A stretch of 64,000 nt of DNA, taken from Candidatus Dormiibacterota bacterium. GTDB lineage: Bacteria; Acidobacteriota; Polarisedimenticolia; Gp22-AA2. The stretch is taken from contig DASQAT010000046.1 of the NCBI GenBank assembly GCA_035635555.1, positions 124,001-188,000 of the forward strand. The letters are read 5' to 3'. Below the pieces are notes generated by a model, which was not told the origin of the DNA, did no database searches, and saw only the letters and a list, made by a program, of their open reading frames with translations. Positions 1 through 10,339 of the stretch are shown here, one piece after another (the stretch's first letter is position 1; each line of letters begins with the position of its first letter). A program made the translations under genes and the position numbers.

Positions 1-267
1 ATCGGCGCCGGGCTCTACACCTATGTCGAGAGCGGGTTCTACCCGGTGTCCGGGCCGCGCTCCCTGCTCATCGACAAGGTATCGCTCCCGCCGCAGGCCT
101 ACATGGAGGATGTGCTCTACTTCCCGGTCCCGCAATCGGGTCTCAACGGCGTGCCCCTGCGCCTGCTCTTCAAGGTGAGCGGGCTCGACGACCCGATCCA
201 GGTCGTCTTCGAAGTGCCGCGCACGCTCGGGATCTTCGAGAAGGACAAGGGCAGGGGGGACCGTTGA
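1..267 (+). CDS. C-terminal end of an unknown protein (5' truncated by window edge)
   Basis: Only the last 88 residues are visible. The frame is open from base 1 (reading IGAGLYTYVESG...) to a TGA at 265-267. The visible part is a mix of short hydrophobic and polar stretches ending in a charged tail (EKDKGRGDR); I recognise no domain. Its stop overlaps the TTG start of trpE (TTGA, 264-267), so it is probably the gene before trpE in the same transcript and may be translationally coupled to it. Any trp promoter or leader must therefore lie upstream of the window or inside this gene. Function unknown; the reading frame itself is well supported by the overlap. Confidence 0.65.
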   Translation: MGAGLYTYVESGFYPVSGPRSLLIDKVSLPPQAYMEDVLYFPVPQSGLNGVPLRLLFKVSGLDDPIQVVFEVPRTLGIFEKDKGRGDR

Positions 268-1729
268 CGAACGGCTTCAGCGTCGATGCGGCGGATCTCC
301 CCGGACTGGCGCGCCAGGGCAATATCATCCCGGTGTGTCGCGAGATGGAGGCGGACCTGCTCACGCCGGTCGCCGCCTTCCTCCGCATCGCGCGGGGAGC
401 GCGCCAGCCGTTCCTCCTCGAGTCGGTGGAAGGGGGCGAGGCGATCGCCCGCTACTCGTTCCTCGGACGCGATCCCACGGCGCTCGTGCGCTCCACGGTC
501 GACGGCGAACTGTCGGGCGGCGATCCGCTGCGGGCGCTGCGACGGGCGATGTCCGGGAACCGGCCGGTGCGCCTGGGGGATCTGCCGCGCTTCACGGGCG
601 GGGCGGTCGGTTACCTGTCATACGACGTCGTGCGGCTCCTCGAGCGGCTGCCGCGCTCGATCGAGGACGACGTGCGCCTCCCGGACATGATGTTCGGGAT
701 CTACGACACGGTCCTGGCGTTCGATCACCTGAAGCAGCGGATCCAGATCGTCTCGAACATCCGGACGGAGGAGGGGGGCCGTCCTCTGGGGGCCGGCGCC
801 CTGCGCGAGCGCCACGGTGCGGCCTGCCGGCGCATCGAGGCGATGGAGAGGCTGCTGCTCCGCCCCGCGCCGGCACCGGCGCCTCGGCGGCACCGGCGGG
901 GTCGCTGGAAGGCGAACATCAGCGAGGCGCTCTACAAGGAGAATGTCAGGCACGCCAAGGACTACATCCGGGCGGGCGACATCTTCCAGGTGGTCCTGTC
1001 GCAGCGCTTCGAGCGGCGGGCCGCGGCCGCGCCGTTCTCCATCTACCGCGCCCTGCGGCGCATCAATCCGTCGCCGTACATGTACTACGTCGACTTCGGC
1101 GAGGTGGCCCTGGCGGGCGCCTCGCCGGAGATGCTGGTCCGGGTCGAGGGGGACAGGATCAGGACCCGGCCGATCGCCGGCACGCGGCCGCGCGGGCGGG
1201 ACGAGGAGGAGGACCTGGCCCTCGAGGATGAGCTGCGGACCGACCCCAAGGAGAGGGCGGAGCACGTCATGCTCGTGGACCTCGGCCGGAACGACCTGGG
1301 GCGCGTCAGCCGGCCCGGCACGGTCGAGGTCAGCCGCTTCATGGGCGTGGAGCGTTTCTCGCACGTCATGCATCTGGTCTCCGAGGTCACCGGACGGCTG
1401 CGGGCCGACCGGGACGCGTTCGACGGCCTGCTGGCCTGCTTCCCGGCGGGCACGGTCTCCGGCGCCCCGAAAGTGCGCGCCATGGAGATCATCGAAGAGC
1501 TCGAGACCAGCCGGCGCGGCCCGTATGCCGGTGCCATCGGCTACGTCGATTATTCGGGAAACCTCGATTCCTGCATCACCATAAGGACGACCGTCCTGGC
1601 GCGGGGGGTGGCGCACGTGCAGGCGGGGGCCGGGATCGTGGCCGATTCGGTGCCGCAGCAGGAGTACCGCGAGTGCGTCAGCAAGGCCGGGGCGCTCATC
1701 GACGCCATCGAGCGCGCGGAGGCCCGGGC

Positions 1730-1733
<4 letters not shown>
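264..1733 (+). CDS. trpE: Anthranilate synthase component I
   Basis: 489 residues. Converts chorismate to anthranilate using ammonia supplied by TrpG, the first committed step of tryptophan synthesis. The N-terminal domain carries the LLES motif (residues 51-54), which in characterised TrpE belongs to the tryptophan feedback site, so feedback inhibition is likely. The C-terminal chorismate-binding domain has PIAGTRPRG, the VDLGRNDLG block (about 337-345) and GTVSGAPK (396-403). Length is typical. The start is taken as TTG in a TTGA overlap with the upstream gene; no better start keeps the N-terminal domain. It ends in a GTGA overlap with trpG. First recognisable gene of a ten-gene aromatic cluster. 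Confidence 0.96.
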
Positions 1734-2292
<559 letters not shown>

Positions 2293-2311
<19 letters not shown>

Positions 2312-3342
2312 AGGACGACGCTCTCCAGGCCATCGTCACGGGGCTTCTGGAAGGCGGCCGTCTGCAGCCGCGTGAGGCCCGGGAGGTGTTCGAGGGGATC
2401 ATGGACGGACGGCTCCCGCCGGCGCGCCTGGCGGCCCTCCTGATCGCCCTGCGGATGCGGGGGGAGACCGTGACGGAGATCACGGAGTTCGCCCGCGTGA
2501 TGCGCGAGCGCGCCACGCCGGTGCGCTGCGACGCCCGCGTCATCCTGGACACCTGCGGCACGGGAGGCGACGGCGCCGGAACCTTCAACATCTCGACACT
2601 TGCGGCGTTCGTGGCCGCGGCCGCCGGCGTCGTGGTGGCGAAGCATGGCAACCGCTCGGTCAGCAGCCGCTGCGGCAGCGCCGATCTTCTGCAGGGCCTC
2701 GGCATCCGCGTCGACGTCCCGGCCGAGACGGTCGAACGATCGCTCCGGGAGATCGGGATCGGATTTCTGTATGCGCCCCGTCTCCACGACGCGATGCGTC
2801 ACGCGGCGCCGGTGCGCCGTGAGCTCGGCGTTCGCACCGTGTTCAACCTGCTCGGGCCCCTGACCAATCCGGCCGGCGCGCGCCACCAGCTCCTGGGACT
2901 CTACGATCCCGCGCGCCTCGAGATCGTCGCGGAGGTCCTGCGAGAGCTCGGCTCGGAGCGGGTCATGGTGGTGCATGGCGAGGGCCTGGACGAGATTGCC
3001 CTGCACGGCAAGACGCGGGTCGCCGAGCTCGATCGCGGCGAGATCCGCGTTCGCGAGATCGTGCCGGAAGACGCGGGGCTCGGGCGCGCCCGTCTCCGGG
3101 ATCTTCTCGGTGGCGATCCCGCCGAGAACGTCCGGATCGCGCGCGGCATCCTGGACGGGGAGCGCGGCCCGCGCCGCGATGTCGTACTTCTGAACGCGGC
3201 GGCGGCGCTCCTGGTCGCGGGGCGCGCGACCGACCTGGTCCAGGGAGCGCGGCAGGCCGCCGAGGCGATCGACTCGGGGGCCGCGCGTAACGTGGTGGAG
3301 CGGCTGCGCGCGCTCTGCCCGATCGACGACGCGACGCGCTGA
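2293..3342 (+). CDS. trpD: Anthranilate phosphoribosyltransferase
   Basis: 349 residues. Transfers phosphoribose from PRPP to anthranilate. The glycine-rich PRPP loop GTGGDGAGT starts at about residue 89, followed by NISTLAAF and KHGNRSVSSRCGSADLL, all hallmarks of the family; GPLTNPA lies in the middle. Normal length. The GTG start at 2293 lies inside the end of trpG. There is a 23-base gap to trpC, the only real gap between trp genes here. Confidence 0.96.
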
Positions 3343-3365
3343 CAGGCAGCGGGGGAGGCTCGGGC

Positions 3366-4157
3366 ATGGCCGACATTCTCGACCGGATCGTGCAGGCGAA
3401 GCGGGCGCAGGTGGCGCGCGACAAGGAGAACGTGTCGCCGCGCCGTTTGATCGAGCTCGCGACCAGCGCCCCGCCCCCGCGGGACCTGCCGGCGGCCCTG
3501 CGCCGCGAGGGGCACATCAACATCATCGCCGAGATCAAGAAGGCGTCTCCCTCCCGGGGAGCCATCCAGGCGCGCGCCGACGCGGCGGGCGTCGCCCAGG
3601 CGTACGCGTCGGCGGGCGCCGTCGCGCTCTCGGTCCTGACGGAGTCGGGCTTCTTCCTCGGGACACCCGAGGACCTGGCTCAGGCCAAGAGATCCGTGGC
3701 GGTGCCAGTGCTCCGGAAGGATTTCATCCTGGAGGAATACCAGGTGTACGAGAGCCGCGTGCTGGGGGCCGACTCGCTTCTGTTGATCGTGCGGATCCTG
3801 CCATCCCGGGATCTGACGACCCTCATCGGCGTGTCGCGCTCGCTCCACATGGAGCCGCTGGTGGAAGTGCACACCGACGAGGAGGCGCGGCGCGCGGTCG
3901 ACTGCGGCGGCACTCTGATCGGGGTCAACAACAGGAATCTTCAGACCCTCTCCGTGTCGATCGACAACTCCCTGCGCATCGCGGAGTGGCTGCCGGGCAG
4001 CGCGGTGCGGGTCAGCGAGAGCGGCATCGAGACGCGGCAGGACATCGATCGGCTGCGCGCGGCGGGGTACCACGCCTTCCTGATCGGTGAGCGGCTGATG
4101 CGCGAGCCGGACCCGGGCGCGGCGCTCCTGAGTCTCCTCGGGGACACGACGTCATGA
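3366..4157 (+). CDS. trpC: Indole-3-glycerol-phosphate synthase
   Basis: 263 residues. Ring-closes CdRP to indole-3-glycerol phosphate. TIM barrel with the catalytic AEIKKASPSRG strand (Glu56, Lys58 by family analogy), VLRKDFILEEYQVYESR, GVNNRNLQT and VSESGI. Monofunctional, not fused to TrpF as in enterics. ATG start; the 3' end overlaps trpF by ATGA at 4154-4157. Confidence 0.96.
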   Translation: MADILDRIVQAKRAQVARDKENVSPRRLIELATSAPPPRDLPAALRREGHINIIAEIKKASPSRGAIQARADAAGVAQAYASAGAVALSVLTESGFFLGTPEDLAQAKRSVAVPVLRKDFILEEYQVYESRVLGADSLLLIVRILPSRDLTTLIGVSRSLHMEPLVEVHTDEEARRAVDCGGTLIGVNNRNLQTLSVSIDNSLRIAEWLPGSAVRVSESGIETRQDIDRLRAAGYHAFLIGERLMREPDPGAALLSLLGDTTS

Positions 4158-4792
4158 TCGTGCGCGTCAAGCTGTGCGGGCTCACGCGGCTCGAAGACGT
4201 CCTTCTGGGCGTGGAGCTGGGCGTGGACGCCTTCGGCTTCAATTTCGTCGAGGACAGCCCGCGGCGGATCACGCCGGCGCAGGCCCGGGACCTGTGCGCC
4301 GCGGTGCCGCCGTTCACGTCCCGGGTCGGCGTGTTCGCCGACCAGCTGCCGCGTGTCATGGAAGCGACGGCGCTCCTGGCCGGGCTGACGTGCCTGCAGC
4401 TGCACGGCGACGAGCCGCCGGAGTCCTGCCGCTCGATCGCCCTGCCGTGGTACAAGGCGCACCGGGTCGGCCCGGACTTCGTGCCCGAGTCGGTGTCGCG
4501 CTACCGCTCCTCGACCTGCCTTCTGGACGCCCACGTGCCGGGGAGAAAGGGTGGAACGGGGACGACGTTCGACTGGACCGTGGCGCGCCTAACGTCGGCG
4601 TACGCCCGGGTCATCGTGGCCGGGGGACTGACGCCCGTCAACGTGGGGGACGCGATCGCCGCGGCCCGTCCCTACGGCATCGACGTCAGCAGCGGCGTCG
4701 AGAGCGCCCCCGGGAAGAAGGACCGCAGGCTCCTGAGCGCGTTCATGAAAAGGGTGCGTGAGGCGGCGATGAACGTGGAGGAGAACGGATGA
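4154..4792 (+). CDS. trpF: Phosphoribosylanthranilate isomerase
   Basis: 212 residues. Amadori rearrangement of PRA to CdRP. VKLCGLT at the N-terminus carries the general base Cys8; LQLHGDE, GTTFDW (general acid Asp), [10 protein letters not shown] and [10 protein letters not shown] are the barrel motifs expected of TrpF. The order trpC-trpF means it is encoded before trpB with a further ATGA overlap at 4789-4792. Confidence 0.95.
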   Translation: MIVRVKLCGLTRLEDVLLGVELGVDAFGFNFVEDSPRRITPAQARDLCAAVPPFTSRVGVFADQLPRVMEATALLAGLTCLQLHGDEPPESCRSIALPWYKAHRVGPDFVPESVSRYRSSTCLLDAHVPGRKGGTGTTFDWTVARLTSAYARVIVAGGLTPVNVGDAIAAARPYGIDVSSGVESAPGKKDRRLLSAFMKRVREAAMNVEENG

Positions 4793-5982
4793 CGACCCCC
4801 GACGCCCGCGGGCGCTTCGGTCCCTACGGGGGGCGCTTCGTCCCGGAGACTCTGATGAGCCCGCTCGAGCAGCTGGAGGAGGCCTGGCGCCAGGCGCGGA
4901 GCGACCCGGGGTTCCTGAAGGATCTCGACCGTTATCTGCGGACCTACGCCGGGCGCCCGACCGCCCTGTACCGGGCCGACACCCTGTCGACCCGGCTGGG
5001 CGGCGGCACGCGCGTCTATCTGAAGCGCGAGGACCTCGCCCACACGGGCGCGCACAAGATCAACAACACGCTCGGACAGGCCCTCCTGGCGCGCCGTATG
5101 GGGAAGAGGCGCGTCGTCGCCGAGACGGGGGCCGGGCAGCACGGCGTCGCGACCGCCACGGTCGCCGCCCTGTTCGGACTGCGCTGCACCGTCTACATGG
5201 GTGACGAGGACATGCGCCGCCAGGCCCTCAACGTCTACCGGATGCGTCTTCTCGGGGCGGAGGTGAAGCCGGTCCTGGCGGGCAGCCGCACGCTGAAGGA
5301 GGCGATCAGCGAGGCGATGCGCGACTGGGTGACCCACGTCAACGACACGCACTACATCCTCGGCTCGGTCCTGGGAGCCCACCCGTACCCCGCGATGGTT
5401 CGCGACTTCCAGTCGGTCATCGGCCACGAGGCACGGCTGCAGATCCTGGAGGCGGAAGGACGGATGCCGGACTGCCTTCTGGCCTGCGTCGGCGGGGGCA
5501 GCAACTCGATCGGGCTGTTCCACGCCTTCCTCGACGATCGCCAGGTGCGGATGATCGGCGTCGAAGCCGGTGGAACGAGCCTCGACCCCGGATGCCACGC
5601 CGCCCGATTCGCGGGGGGGAGTCTCGGGGTTCTGCAGGGCACCCGCACCTTCCTGCTGCAGGACGAGGCGGGCAACATCCTGCCCACGCACTCGGTGTCG
5701 GCGGGGCTCGACTACGCCGCCGTCGGCCCCGAGCACGCGTACCTCCGCGATCAGGGCCGCGTCGTGTACACGCACGTGTCGGACAGCGAGGCCCTCGAGG
5801 CCTTCCACGCCCTGGCGGAGACGGAGGGGATCATTCCGGCGCTCGAATCGGCGCATGCCGTCGCGTACCTGCTGCGGGAAGGGGGCGACGGCCGGCTGGG
5901 CCGCCTGATCATCGTCAACCTGTCGGGACGCGGTGACAAGGACGTGGGACATCTCGCGAGTCTCGAGGGAGAGGGAGCATGA
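4789..5982 (+). CDS. trpB: Tryptophan synthase beta chain
   Basis: 397 residues. PLP enzyme condensing indole with serine. HTGAHKINN holds the PLP lysine (Lys90), preceded by LKREDLA; the phosphate-binding GGGSNSIG loop, GAGQHG and the C-terminal HAVAYL region are present. Corresponds to the common TrpB1 type that pairs with the adjacent TrpA. ATGA overlaps on both sides. Confidence 0.97.
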   Translation: MTTPDARGRFGPYGGRFVPETLMSPLEQLEEAWRQARSDPGFLKDLDRYLRTYAGRPTALYRADTLSTRLGGGTRVYLKREDLAHTGAHKINNTLGQALLARRMGKRRVVAETGAGQHGVATATVAALFGLRCTVYMGDEDMRRQALNVYRMRLLGAEVKPVLAGSRTLKEAISEAMRDWVTHVNDTHYILGSVLGAHPYPAMVRDFQSVIGHEARLQILEAEGRMPDCLLACVGGGSNSIGLFHAFLDDRQVRMIGVEAGGTSLDPGCHAARFAGGSLGVLQGTRTFLLQDEAGNILPTHSVSAGLDYAAVGPEHAYLRDQGRVVYTHVSDSEALEAFHALAETEGIIPALESAHAVAYLLREGGDGRLGRLIIVNLSGRGDKDVGHLASLEGEGA

Positions 5983-6827
5983 CCCCGTCCGTTGCACCGG
6001 AACCGCCCGGGGAGGGACGCATTGCGCGGGCCTTCGCCGAGGCTCGAGCGCACGGACGCTGCTGTCTCATCCCGTACATCACGGCGGGGGACCCGGATCT
6101 GGCGAGGACGCGATCGATCGCGCGGGGGCTCGCCGCCGCCGGCGCGGACCTCCTGGAGATCGGCGTGCCGTTCTCCGACCCCATCGCCGACGGTCCGGTG
6201 AACCAGAGGGCGTCGGAGAGGGCTCTGCGCAACGGAGTGACGATGCGCACCTGCCTCGATCTCTCGGCCCGGCTGCGAGCCGACGGGGCCCCGCCGATCA
6301 TCCTTTTCACCTATTACAATCCGATCCATCGGATGGGTCTCGAGTCGTTCGCGGTGGCCGCGGCCTCCTCGGGCGTGGACGGTGTCCTCGTCACCGATCT
6401 CCCCCCGGAGGAGGCGGACGAGCTGCAGGCGGCCCTCCGCCCGAGGGGCGTCGACCTGATCTTCCTGCTGTCGCCGACCTCGTCGAAACAGCGGATCGAA
6501 CGGATCTGCCGGAACGCATGCGGGTTCATCTACGTCATCTCGCGGACGGGCGTGACCGGGGCGCGCGAGGACCTGCCGCCCGGTTTGGAGGCGCAGGTGC
6601 GGGCGGCGCGGGACGCCTCGAGGCTGCCGATCGCCGTCGGGTTCGGCATCAGCCGCCCCGAGCAGGCCAGGAGGATCGCGGACTTCGCGGATGGCGTCGT
6701 GGTGGGCAGCGCCCTGGTGCGGCTCATCGAGGAGCACGCCGGCTCCGCCGGTCTGGAGGAGCGGGTCGAAGAGTTCTGCCGGACGCTGCAGGCGTCGCTG
6801 CATCTCCGTCCGGCGGCAGAATCCTAG
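5979..6827 (+). CDS. trpA: Tryptophan synthase alpha chain
   Basis: 282 residues. Cleaves indole-3-glycerol phosphate and channels indole to TrpB. Catalytic Glu60 in [11 protein letters not shown] and Asp71 in PIADGPV keep the 11-residue spacing of enteric Glu49/Asp60. YITAGDPD near the N-terminus and VTDLPPEE in the middle are typical. Overlaps trpB by ATGA; the aroQ start codon follows its TAG stop directly (6828). Confidence 0.96.
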   Translation: MTPSVAPEPPGEGRIARAFAEARAHGRCCLIPYITAGDPDLARTRSIARGLAAAGADLLEIGVPFSDPIADGPVNQRASERALRNGVTMRTCLDLSARLRADGAPPIILFTYYNPIHRMGLESFAVAAASSGVDGVLVTDLPPEEADELQAALRPRGVDLIFLLSPTSSKQRIERICRNACGFIYVISRTGVTGAREDLPPGLEAQVRAARDASRLPIAVGFGISRPEQARRIADFADGVVVGSALVRLIEEHAGSAGLEERVEEFCRTLQASLHLRPAAES

Positions 6828-7238
6828 ATGACGCGACGGAAGCGTCGGGGGGAGAAGGATGGCGTCGAGAGGACGGGCGTCCGGCGTCTGCCGGCGCCGG
6901 TCGACCCGATGGAGGATCTGCGGCGGAGGATCGACGCCATCGATCGCAGGCTGGTGGCGCTGCTCAACGAGCGCGCCGGATGCGCCATCGCGCTGGGGCG
7001 CGTCAAGCAGGAGCGCGCCCTGCCGATCTACCAGCCGGCGCGCGAGGAGGAGGTCCTGGGCAACGTGCAGAGGACGAACTCCGGGCCGCTGCAGTCCGAG
7101 GCGCTGCGCAGGCTGTTCGAGCGGATCATCGACGAATCGCGCCGGATCGAGCGCATCGCGACCGACCGGGGCAGGGAGAACGACGCGGTCGGGGGGGTGT
7201 CGCCGGACCCGGCCGATCCGGAAGGGCATCAGGATTGA
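6828..7238 (+). CDS. aroQ: Chorismate mutase, AroQ type
   Basis: 136 residues. Converts chorismate to prephenate, the branch leading to Phe and Tyr. After a basic 25-residue N-terminal tail, an all-helical AroQ domain follows: MEDLRRRIDAIDRRLVALLN, then ALGRVKQ, a YQPAREEEVL helix and RIIDESRRIE. Acidic/proline C-terminal tail of about 20 residues with no recognisable domain. Monofunctional: no prephenate dehydratase or dehydrogenase is fused. The ATG lies directly after the trpA stop. An internal start near Met29 (PMEDLRR) is possible and would remove the basic tail. Confidence 0.9.
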   Translation: MTRRKRRGEKDGVERTGVRRLPAPVDPMEDLRRRIDAIDRRLVALLNERAGCAIALGRVKQERALPIYQPAREEEVLGNVQRTNSGPLQSEALRRLFERIIDESRRIERIATDRGRENDAVGGVSPDPADPEGHQD

Positions 7239-7283
7239 GAGGGAGTCGCTGCACGCCGTGAGAATGAGGAGCGAGGCAACGCC

Positions 7284-8300
7284 ATGGTCATCGTGATGAA
7301 CGAGCACGCCACCGAGGATCAGATCGAGAAGGTGATCGCCGCGCTGACCCAGAAGGGGTACGACGCGCACCGGTCGACCGGAACCACGCGGACGGTGATC
7401 GGCGTCGTGGGCGCCAGCAGGACACCGCTCGATTCCCGGGAATTCGAGATCATGCCGGGTGTCCACGAAGTGGTGAGAATCACCGAGCCGTACAAGCTGG
7501 CCGGACGCACGTTCCAGCCGGAGGACACGGTCATCCGGATCGGCGACGTCCTGATCGGCGGCCGCGACCTCATCATGATCGCGGGGCCCTGCGCGGTCGA
7601 GAGCGAGAAGCAGCTCGATATCATCGCCAGCTCCGTGAAGCGGTACGGGGCCCGCATCCTGCGCGGGGGGGCCTTCAAGCCGCGCACCTCCCCCTACGCC
7701 TTCCAGGGCCTGGGAGAGGAAGGCCTGCGCCATCTGCGCCGGGTGGCGGACCGGCACGGTCTCCTCGTGGTCACGGAGGTGATGGACACCAGCCAGGTCG
7801 GGTTGGTGGCCGAGCACGCCGACATCCTGCAGGTGGGGGCGCGCAACATGCAGAATTTCAATCTCCTGAAGGAACTGGGGAAGCAGCGCAAGGCTGTGAT
7901 GCTCAAGCGCGGTCTCTCCGCCACGATCCAGGAATGGCTGCTGTCGGCGGAATACATCATGGCCGGCGGGAACCGCGACGTCATGCTGTGCGAGCGCGGC
8001 ATCCGCACGTTCGAGAACATGACGCGCAACACCATGGACATCTCGGCCATCCCGATCATCAAGAAGCTCAGCCATCTTCCGATCCTCGCCGACCCGAGTC
8101 ACGGCACAGGGCTCCGGGACAAGGTCATCCCGATGGCCCGCGCGGCCGCGGCGGCCGGCGCGGACGGCATCATGGTCGAGGTGCACCACGAGCCGGAGGC
8201 GGCTCTCTCGGACGGCCCGCAGTCGATCTACCCGGAGCAGTTCGCGGAGCTCATGGCCCAGCTCCGGATCATCGCGCCGGCCATCGGCCGGACCCTCTGA
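7284..8300 (+). CDS. aroF: 3-deoxy-7-phosphoheptulonate (DAHP) synthase
   Basis: 338 residues. Condenses PEP and erythrose 4-phosphate, the entry step of the shikimate pathway. The N-terminal ~90 residues form a small alpha/beta domain (IEKVIAALTQKGYDAHRSTG) like the regulatory ferredoxin-like domain of the Thermotoga/type I-beta enzymes; the barrel has AGPCAVES, GGAFKPRTSPYAFQG, GARNMQNF, LKRG and DPSHGTG. A GAGG element lies about 10 bases before the ATG. Placing it with trp and tyrA means one transcript supplies chorismate and both outlets; the N-terminal domain suggests feedback by Tyr or Phe (inference). Confidence 0.95.
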   Translation: MVIVMNEHATEDQIEKVIAALTQKGYDAHRSTGTTRTVIGVVGASRTPLDSREFEIMPGVHEVVRITEPYKLAGRTFQPEDTVIRIGDVLIGGRDLIMIAGPCAVESEKQLDIIASSVKRYGARILRGGAFKPRTSPYAFQGLGEEGLRHLRRVADRHGLLVVTEVMDTSQVGLVAEHADILQVGARNMQNFNLLKELGKQRKAVMLKRGLSATIQEWLLSAEYIMAGGNRDVMLCERGIRTFENMTRNTMDISAIPIIKKLSHLPILADPSHGTGLRDKVIPMARAAAAAGADGIMVEVHHEPEAALSDGPQSIYPEQFAELMAQLRIIAPAIGRTL

Positions 8301-8305
8301 CGGCC

Positions 8306-9226
8306 GTGAGCCGGACGTCGGCGCCGCCGTTCCGCCGCATCGCGATCGTGGGCGTGGGTCTGATCGGCGGCTCCATGGGACTGGCGCTGCGGCGGTCCCT
8401 ACGCGGCGTGCGGGTGGTCGGCATCGACCGACAGCCGGTGCTCCGCAGGGCGCGCGCGCGGGGTGCCCTGGACGAGTCGACCACGAACCTGGAAGAGGGT
8501 CTCGCGGGGGCCGACCTGGTGGTGCTCGCCCTGCCGGTGGACGCGATACTTCGAGCTCTCCCGCGTGTGGCGCGCGGCCTCCCTCCGGGAGCGATCCTCA
8601 CCGACGTCGGCAGCACCAAGCAGGAGATCGACCGCGTCGTCCGTCGCCTCGGTCTGCGGGCGCGCTTCGTCGGGGGGCACCCGATGACCGGCTCGGAGCG
8701 CTCCGGGATCGAGCACGCGGACGGCCGCCTGTTCGCGGGGGCCCCCTGGGTGCTCTGCCCCGCGGGGCGCGCGGCCGGGCGCCGGCGCGGCTCCGGTCCG
8801 GCGGGCCTCGCGGCCACCCGTCCCGTGCGTCGGCTGTCGGCCCTGGTGACGCGTCTCGGGGCCCGCCCGGCCCTCCTCGATCCGCGCGCGCACGATCTCA
8901 TCGTCGCCCGCCTCAGCCACCTGCCGCAGCTCGTGAGCGTGGCGCTGACCAACGCCGCCTGCAGCCGCGAGGCTCGACCCTTCCTGCACCTGGCCGGTCC
9001 GGCGCTGCGGCAGATGAGTCGTCTCGCCGACAGCCCCCCCGACCTCTGGAACGGCATCCTGAAATCCAACCGTCGGGCCGCGGCGCGCGCCCTCGACGAC
9101 GTCATCGGGGAGCTCGGGCGTCTCAGGGCTTCCCTGAGGACGGGGACGTCGGCCCGCTTCCGCAAGGCGGCCCTGGCGCGGTCCCGCTTGACCGCCGCCG
9201 TGCGCAACGGAGGCCTGCTCGGTTAG
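8306..9226 (+). CDS. tyrA: Prephenate dehydrogenase
   Basis: 306 residues. Oxidative decarboxylation of prephenate to 4-hydroxyphenylpyruvate. The NAD-binding fold begins IAIVGVGLIGGSMGLAL (Gly16, Gly18, Gly21); DVGSTKQ and GGHPMTGSE are family signatures; the helical C-terminal half has RLSHLPQLVS. No ACT domain, so shorter than the feedback-regulated forms. The GTG start at 8306, five bases after the aroF stop, is chosen because the Rossmann motif starts 11 residues in; the frame stays open far upstream but that part is antisense-like. The last gene of the aromatic cluster. Confidence 0.94.
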   Translation: MSRTSAPPFRRIAIVGVGLIGGSMGLALRRSLRGVRVVGIDRQPVLRRARARGALDESTTNLEEGLAGADLVVLALPVDAILRALPRVARGLPPGAILTDVGSTKQEIDRVVRRLGLRARFVGGHPMTGSERSGIEHADGRLFAGAPWVLCPAGRAAGRRRGSGPAGLAATRPVRRLSALVTRLGARPALLDPRAHDLIVARLSHLPQLVSVALTNAACSREARPFLHLAGPALRQMSRLADSPPDLWNGILKSNRRAAARALDDVIGELGRLRASLRTGTSARFRKAALARSRLTAAVRNGGLLG

Positions 9227-9229
9227 AAT
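9224..9229 (+). promoter_or_regulatory. Candidate -10 box overlapping the tyrA stop
   Basis: TAGAAT at 9224-9229 begins with the tyrA stop codon and lies 35 bases before the beta-propeller gene start. No convincing -35 at 17±1. It could separate transcription of the next gene from the aromatic cluster. Weak on its own. Confidence 0.3.
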
Positions 9230-9263
9230 CCACGGACCCCGCCGACTGGGGTGAGGTGTGGGC

Positions 9264-10319
9264 ATGGGATCTTCGGGGTGGAACGGACCGGGGCGGCGCC
9301 TTCGCGCTTCGCTGATCCTCTGCGGTCTCCTGACACTGCAGGGAGTCTGGAGCGTCGCCGCCGCGCAGGAGCCGGGAGAGACTCCCTCGGAAGGACGTCT
9401 CCTCGTCCTCAACAAGGGCGAGGACAGCCTCATGGTGCTCGACGTGCCGTCCTACAGGCGTCTCGCGACCATCCCCGTCGGGAAGGAGCCGCACGAGGTC
9501 GTCGCCACGCCGGACGGCCGGAAGGCCTACGTGTCCAACGTGCGCGACAAGACCGTCTCGGTGGTCGACCTTGCGGCCCTGCGAGTGACGCGCACGCTGC
9601 GCTCGGACCGATTCGACACGCCGCACGGACTGGCCATGACGCCGGACGGTCGATCCCTGCTCCTGACGAGCGAAGGCAGCCGGCGCTTCTTCCTGATCGA
9701 TGCGGCGCGCGACGTCGTGATGCGCTCGGTCACCACGACTCAGGCGCGGCCGCACATGGTCGTGGTCCTCGAAGGAGGGAAGAAGGCGTACGCCGCGAAC
9801 GTCGATTCCGACAGTGTGACGCTTCTCGGGCTGCCCGACCTGCGCATCCTCAAGAATGTCCCCGTGGGGGACGGGCCGGAAGGGATCGCCGCGACCGCCA
9901 ACGGCAAGTGGGTGCTGGCGGCGCTGCAGAGGACCGACCAGGTCGCGATCCTGGACGCCGGCAGCGGCGCCGTCCTGGCGCGGCTGCCGACGGGCCAGAC
10001 GCCCATCCGGGTGGCCGTCACTCCGAACTCCTTCACCGCCCTCGTGACCAATCGCGCCTCGAACGACGTCACCGTCCTCGACGTGCTGGCGCGGAGGGTG
10101 AAGACGACCGTGACCGTCGGGCGGAGACCCGGCGGCGTGACCACCAACGCCAGCGGCTCGCGCGCCTATGTCTGCAACAACGACTCGAACACCGTGTCGG
10201 TCATTTCCATTCCCGGGTTCGAGGTGGCGCAGACGATACCGGTCGGCGCGCAGCCGGACGGTATCGCGTTCGTGCCCCGCCGCGAGCCGCCCGGCCGCAA
10301 GCGCTCCCGTTCGTCCTGA
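9264..10319 (+). CDS. Exported YVTN/YNCE-type beta-propeller protein
   Basis: 351 residues. An N-terminal signal peptide (SLILCGLLTLQGVWSVAAA, cleavage near AAA-QE) is followed by about seven 40-residue repeats of the type 'I.VG..P.GIA.TPDG..AYV.N...N.VSVID': for example ATIPVGKEPHEVVATPDG, KNVPVGDGPEGIAATANG and QTIPVGAQPDGIAFVP. This is the YVTN/40-residue beta-propeller pattern of periplasmic or surface proteins. No catalytic residue can be assigned; such proteins bind ligands, metals or partners. ATG at 9264 is preferred over GTG 9258 because GAGGTG lies 6-8 bases upstream of it. A basic, serine-rich C-terminus (RKRSRSS) is odd for an exported protein. Confidence 0.85.
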   Translation: MGSSGWNGPGRRLRASLILCGLLTLQGVWSVAAAQEPGETPSEGRLLVLNKGEDSLMVLDVPSYRRLATIPVGKEPHEVVATPDGRKAYVSNVRDKTVSVVDLAALRVTRTLRSDRFDTPHGLAMTPDGRSLLLTSEGSRRFFLIDAARDVVMRSVTTTQARPHMVVVLEGGKKAYAANVDSDSVTLLGLPDLRILKNVPVGDGPEGIAATANGKWVLAALQRTDQVAILDAGSGAVLARLPTGQTPIRVAVTPNSFTALVTNRASNDVTVLDVLARRVKTTVTVGRRPGGVTTNASGSRAYVCNNDSNTVSVISIPGFEVAQTIPVGAQPDGIAFVPRREPPGRKRSRSS

Positions 10320-10339
10320 CTTCGGCCACGGAGACCCTG

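Noticed and set aside
5751-8189. 812-codon minus-strand frame opposite trpB-trpA-aroQ-aroF
   Set aside because: Covers four clear plus-strand genes; composition is that of reverse-complement shadow.
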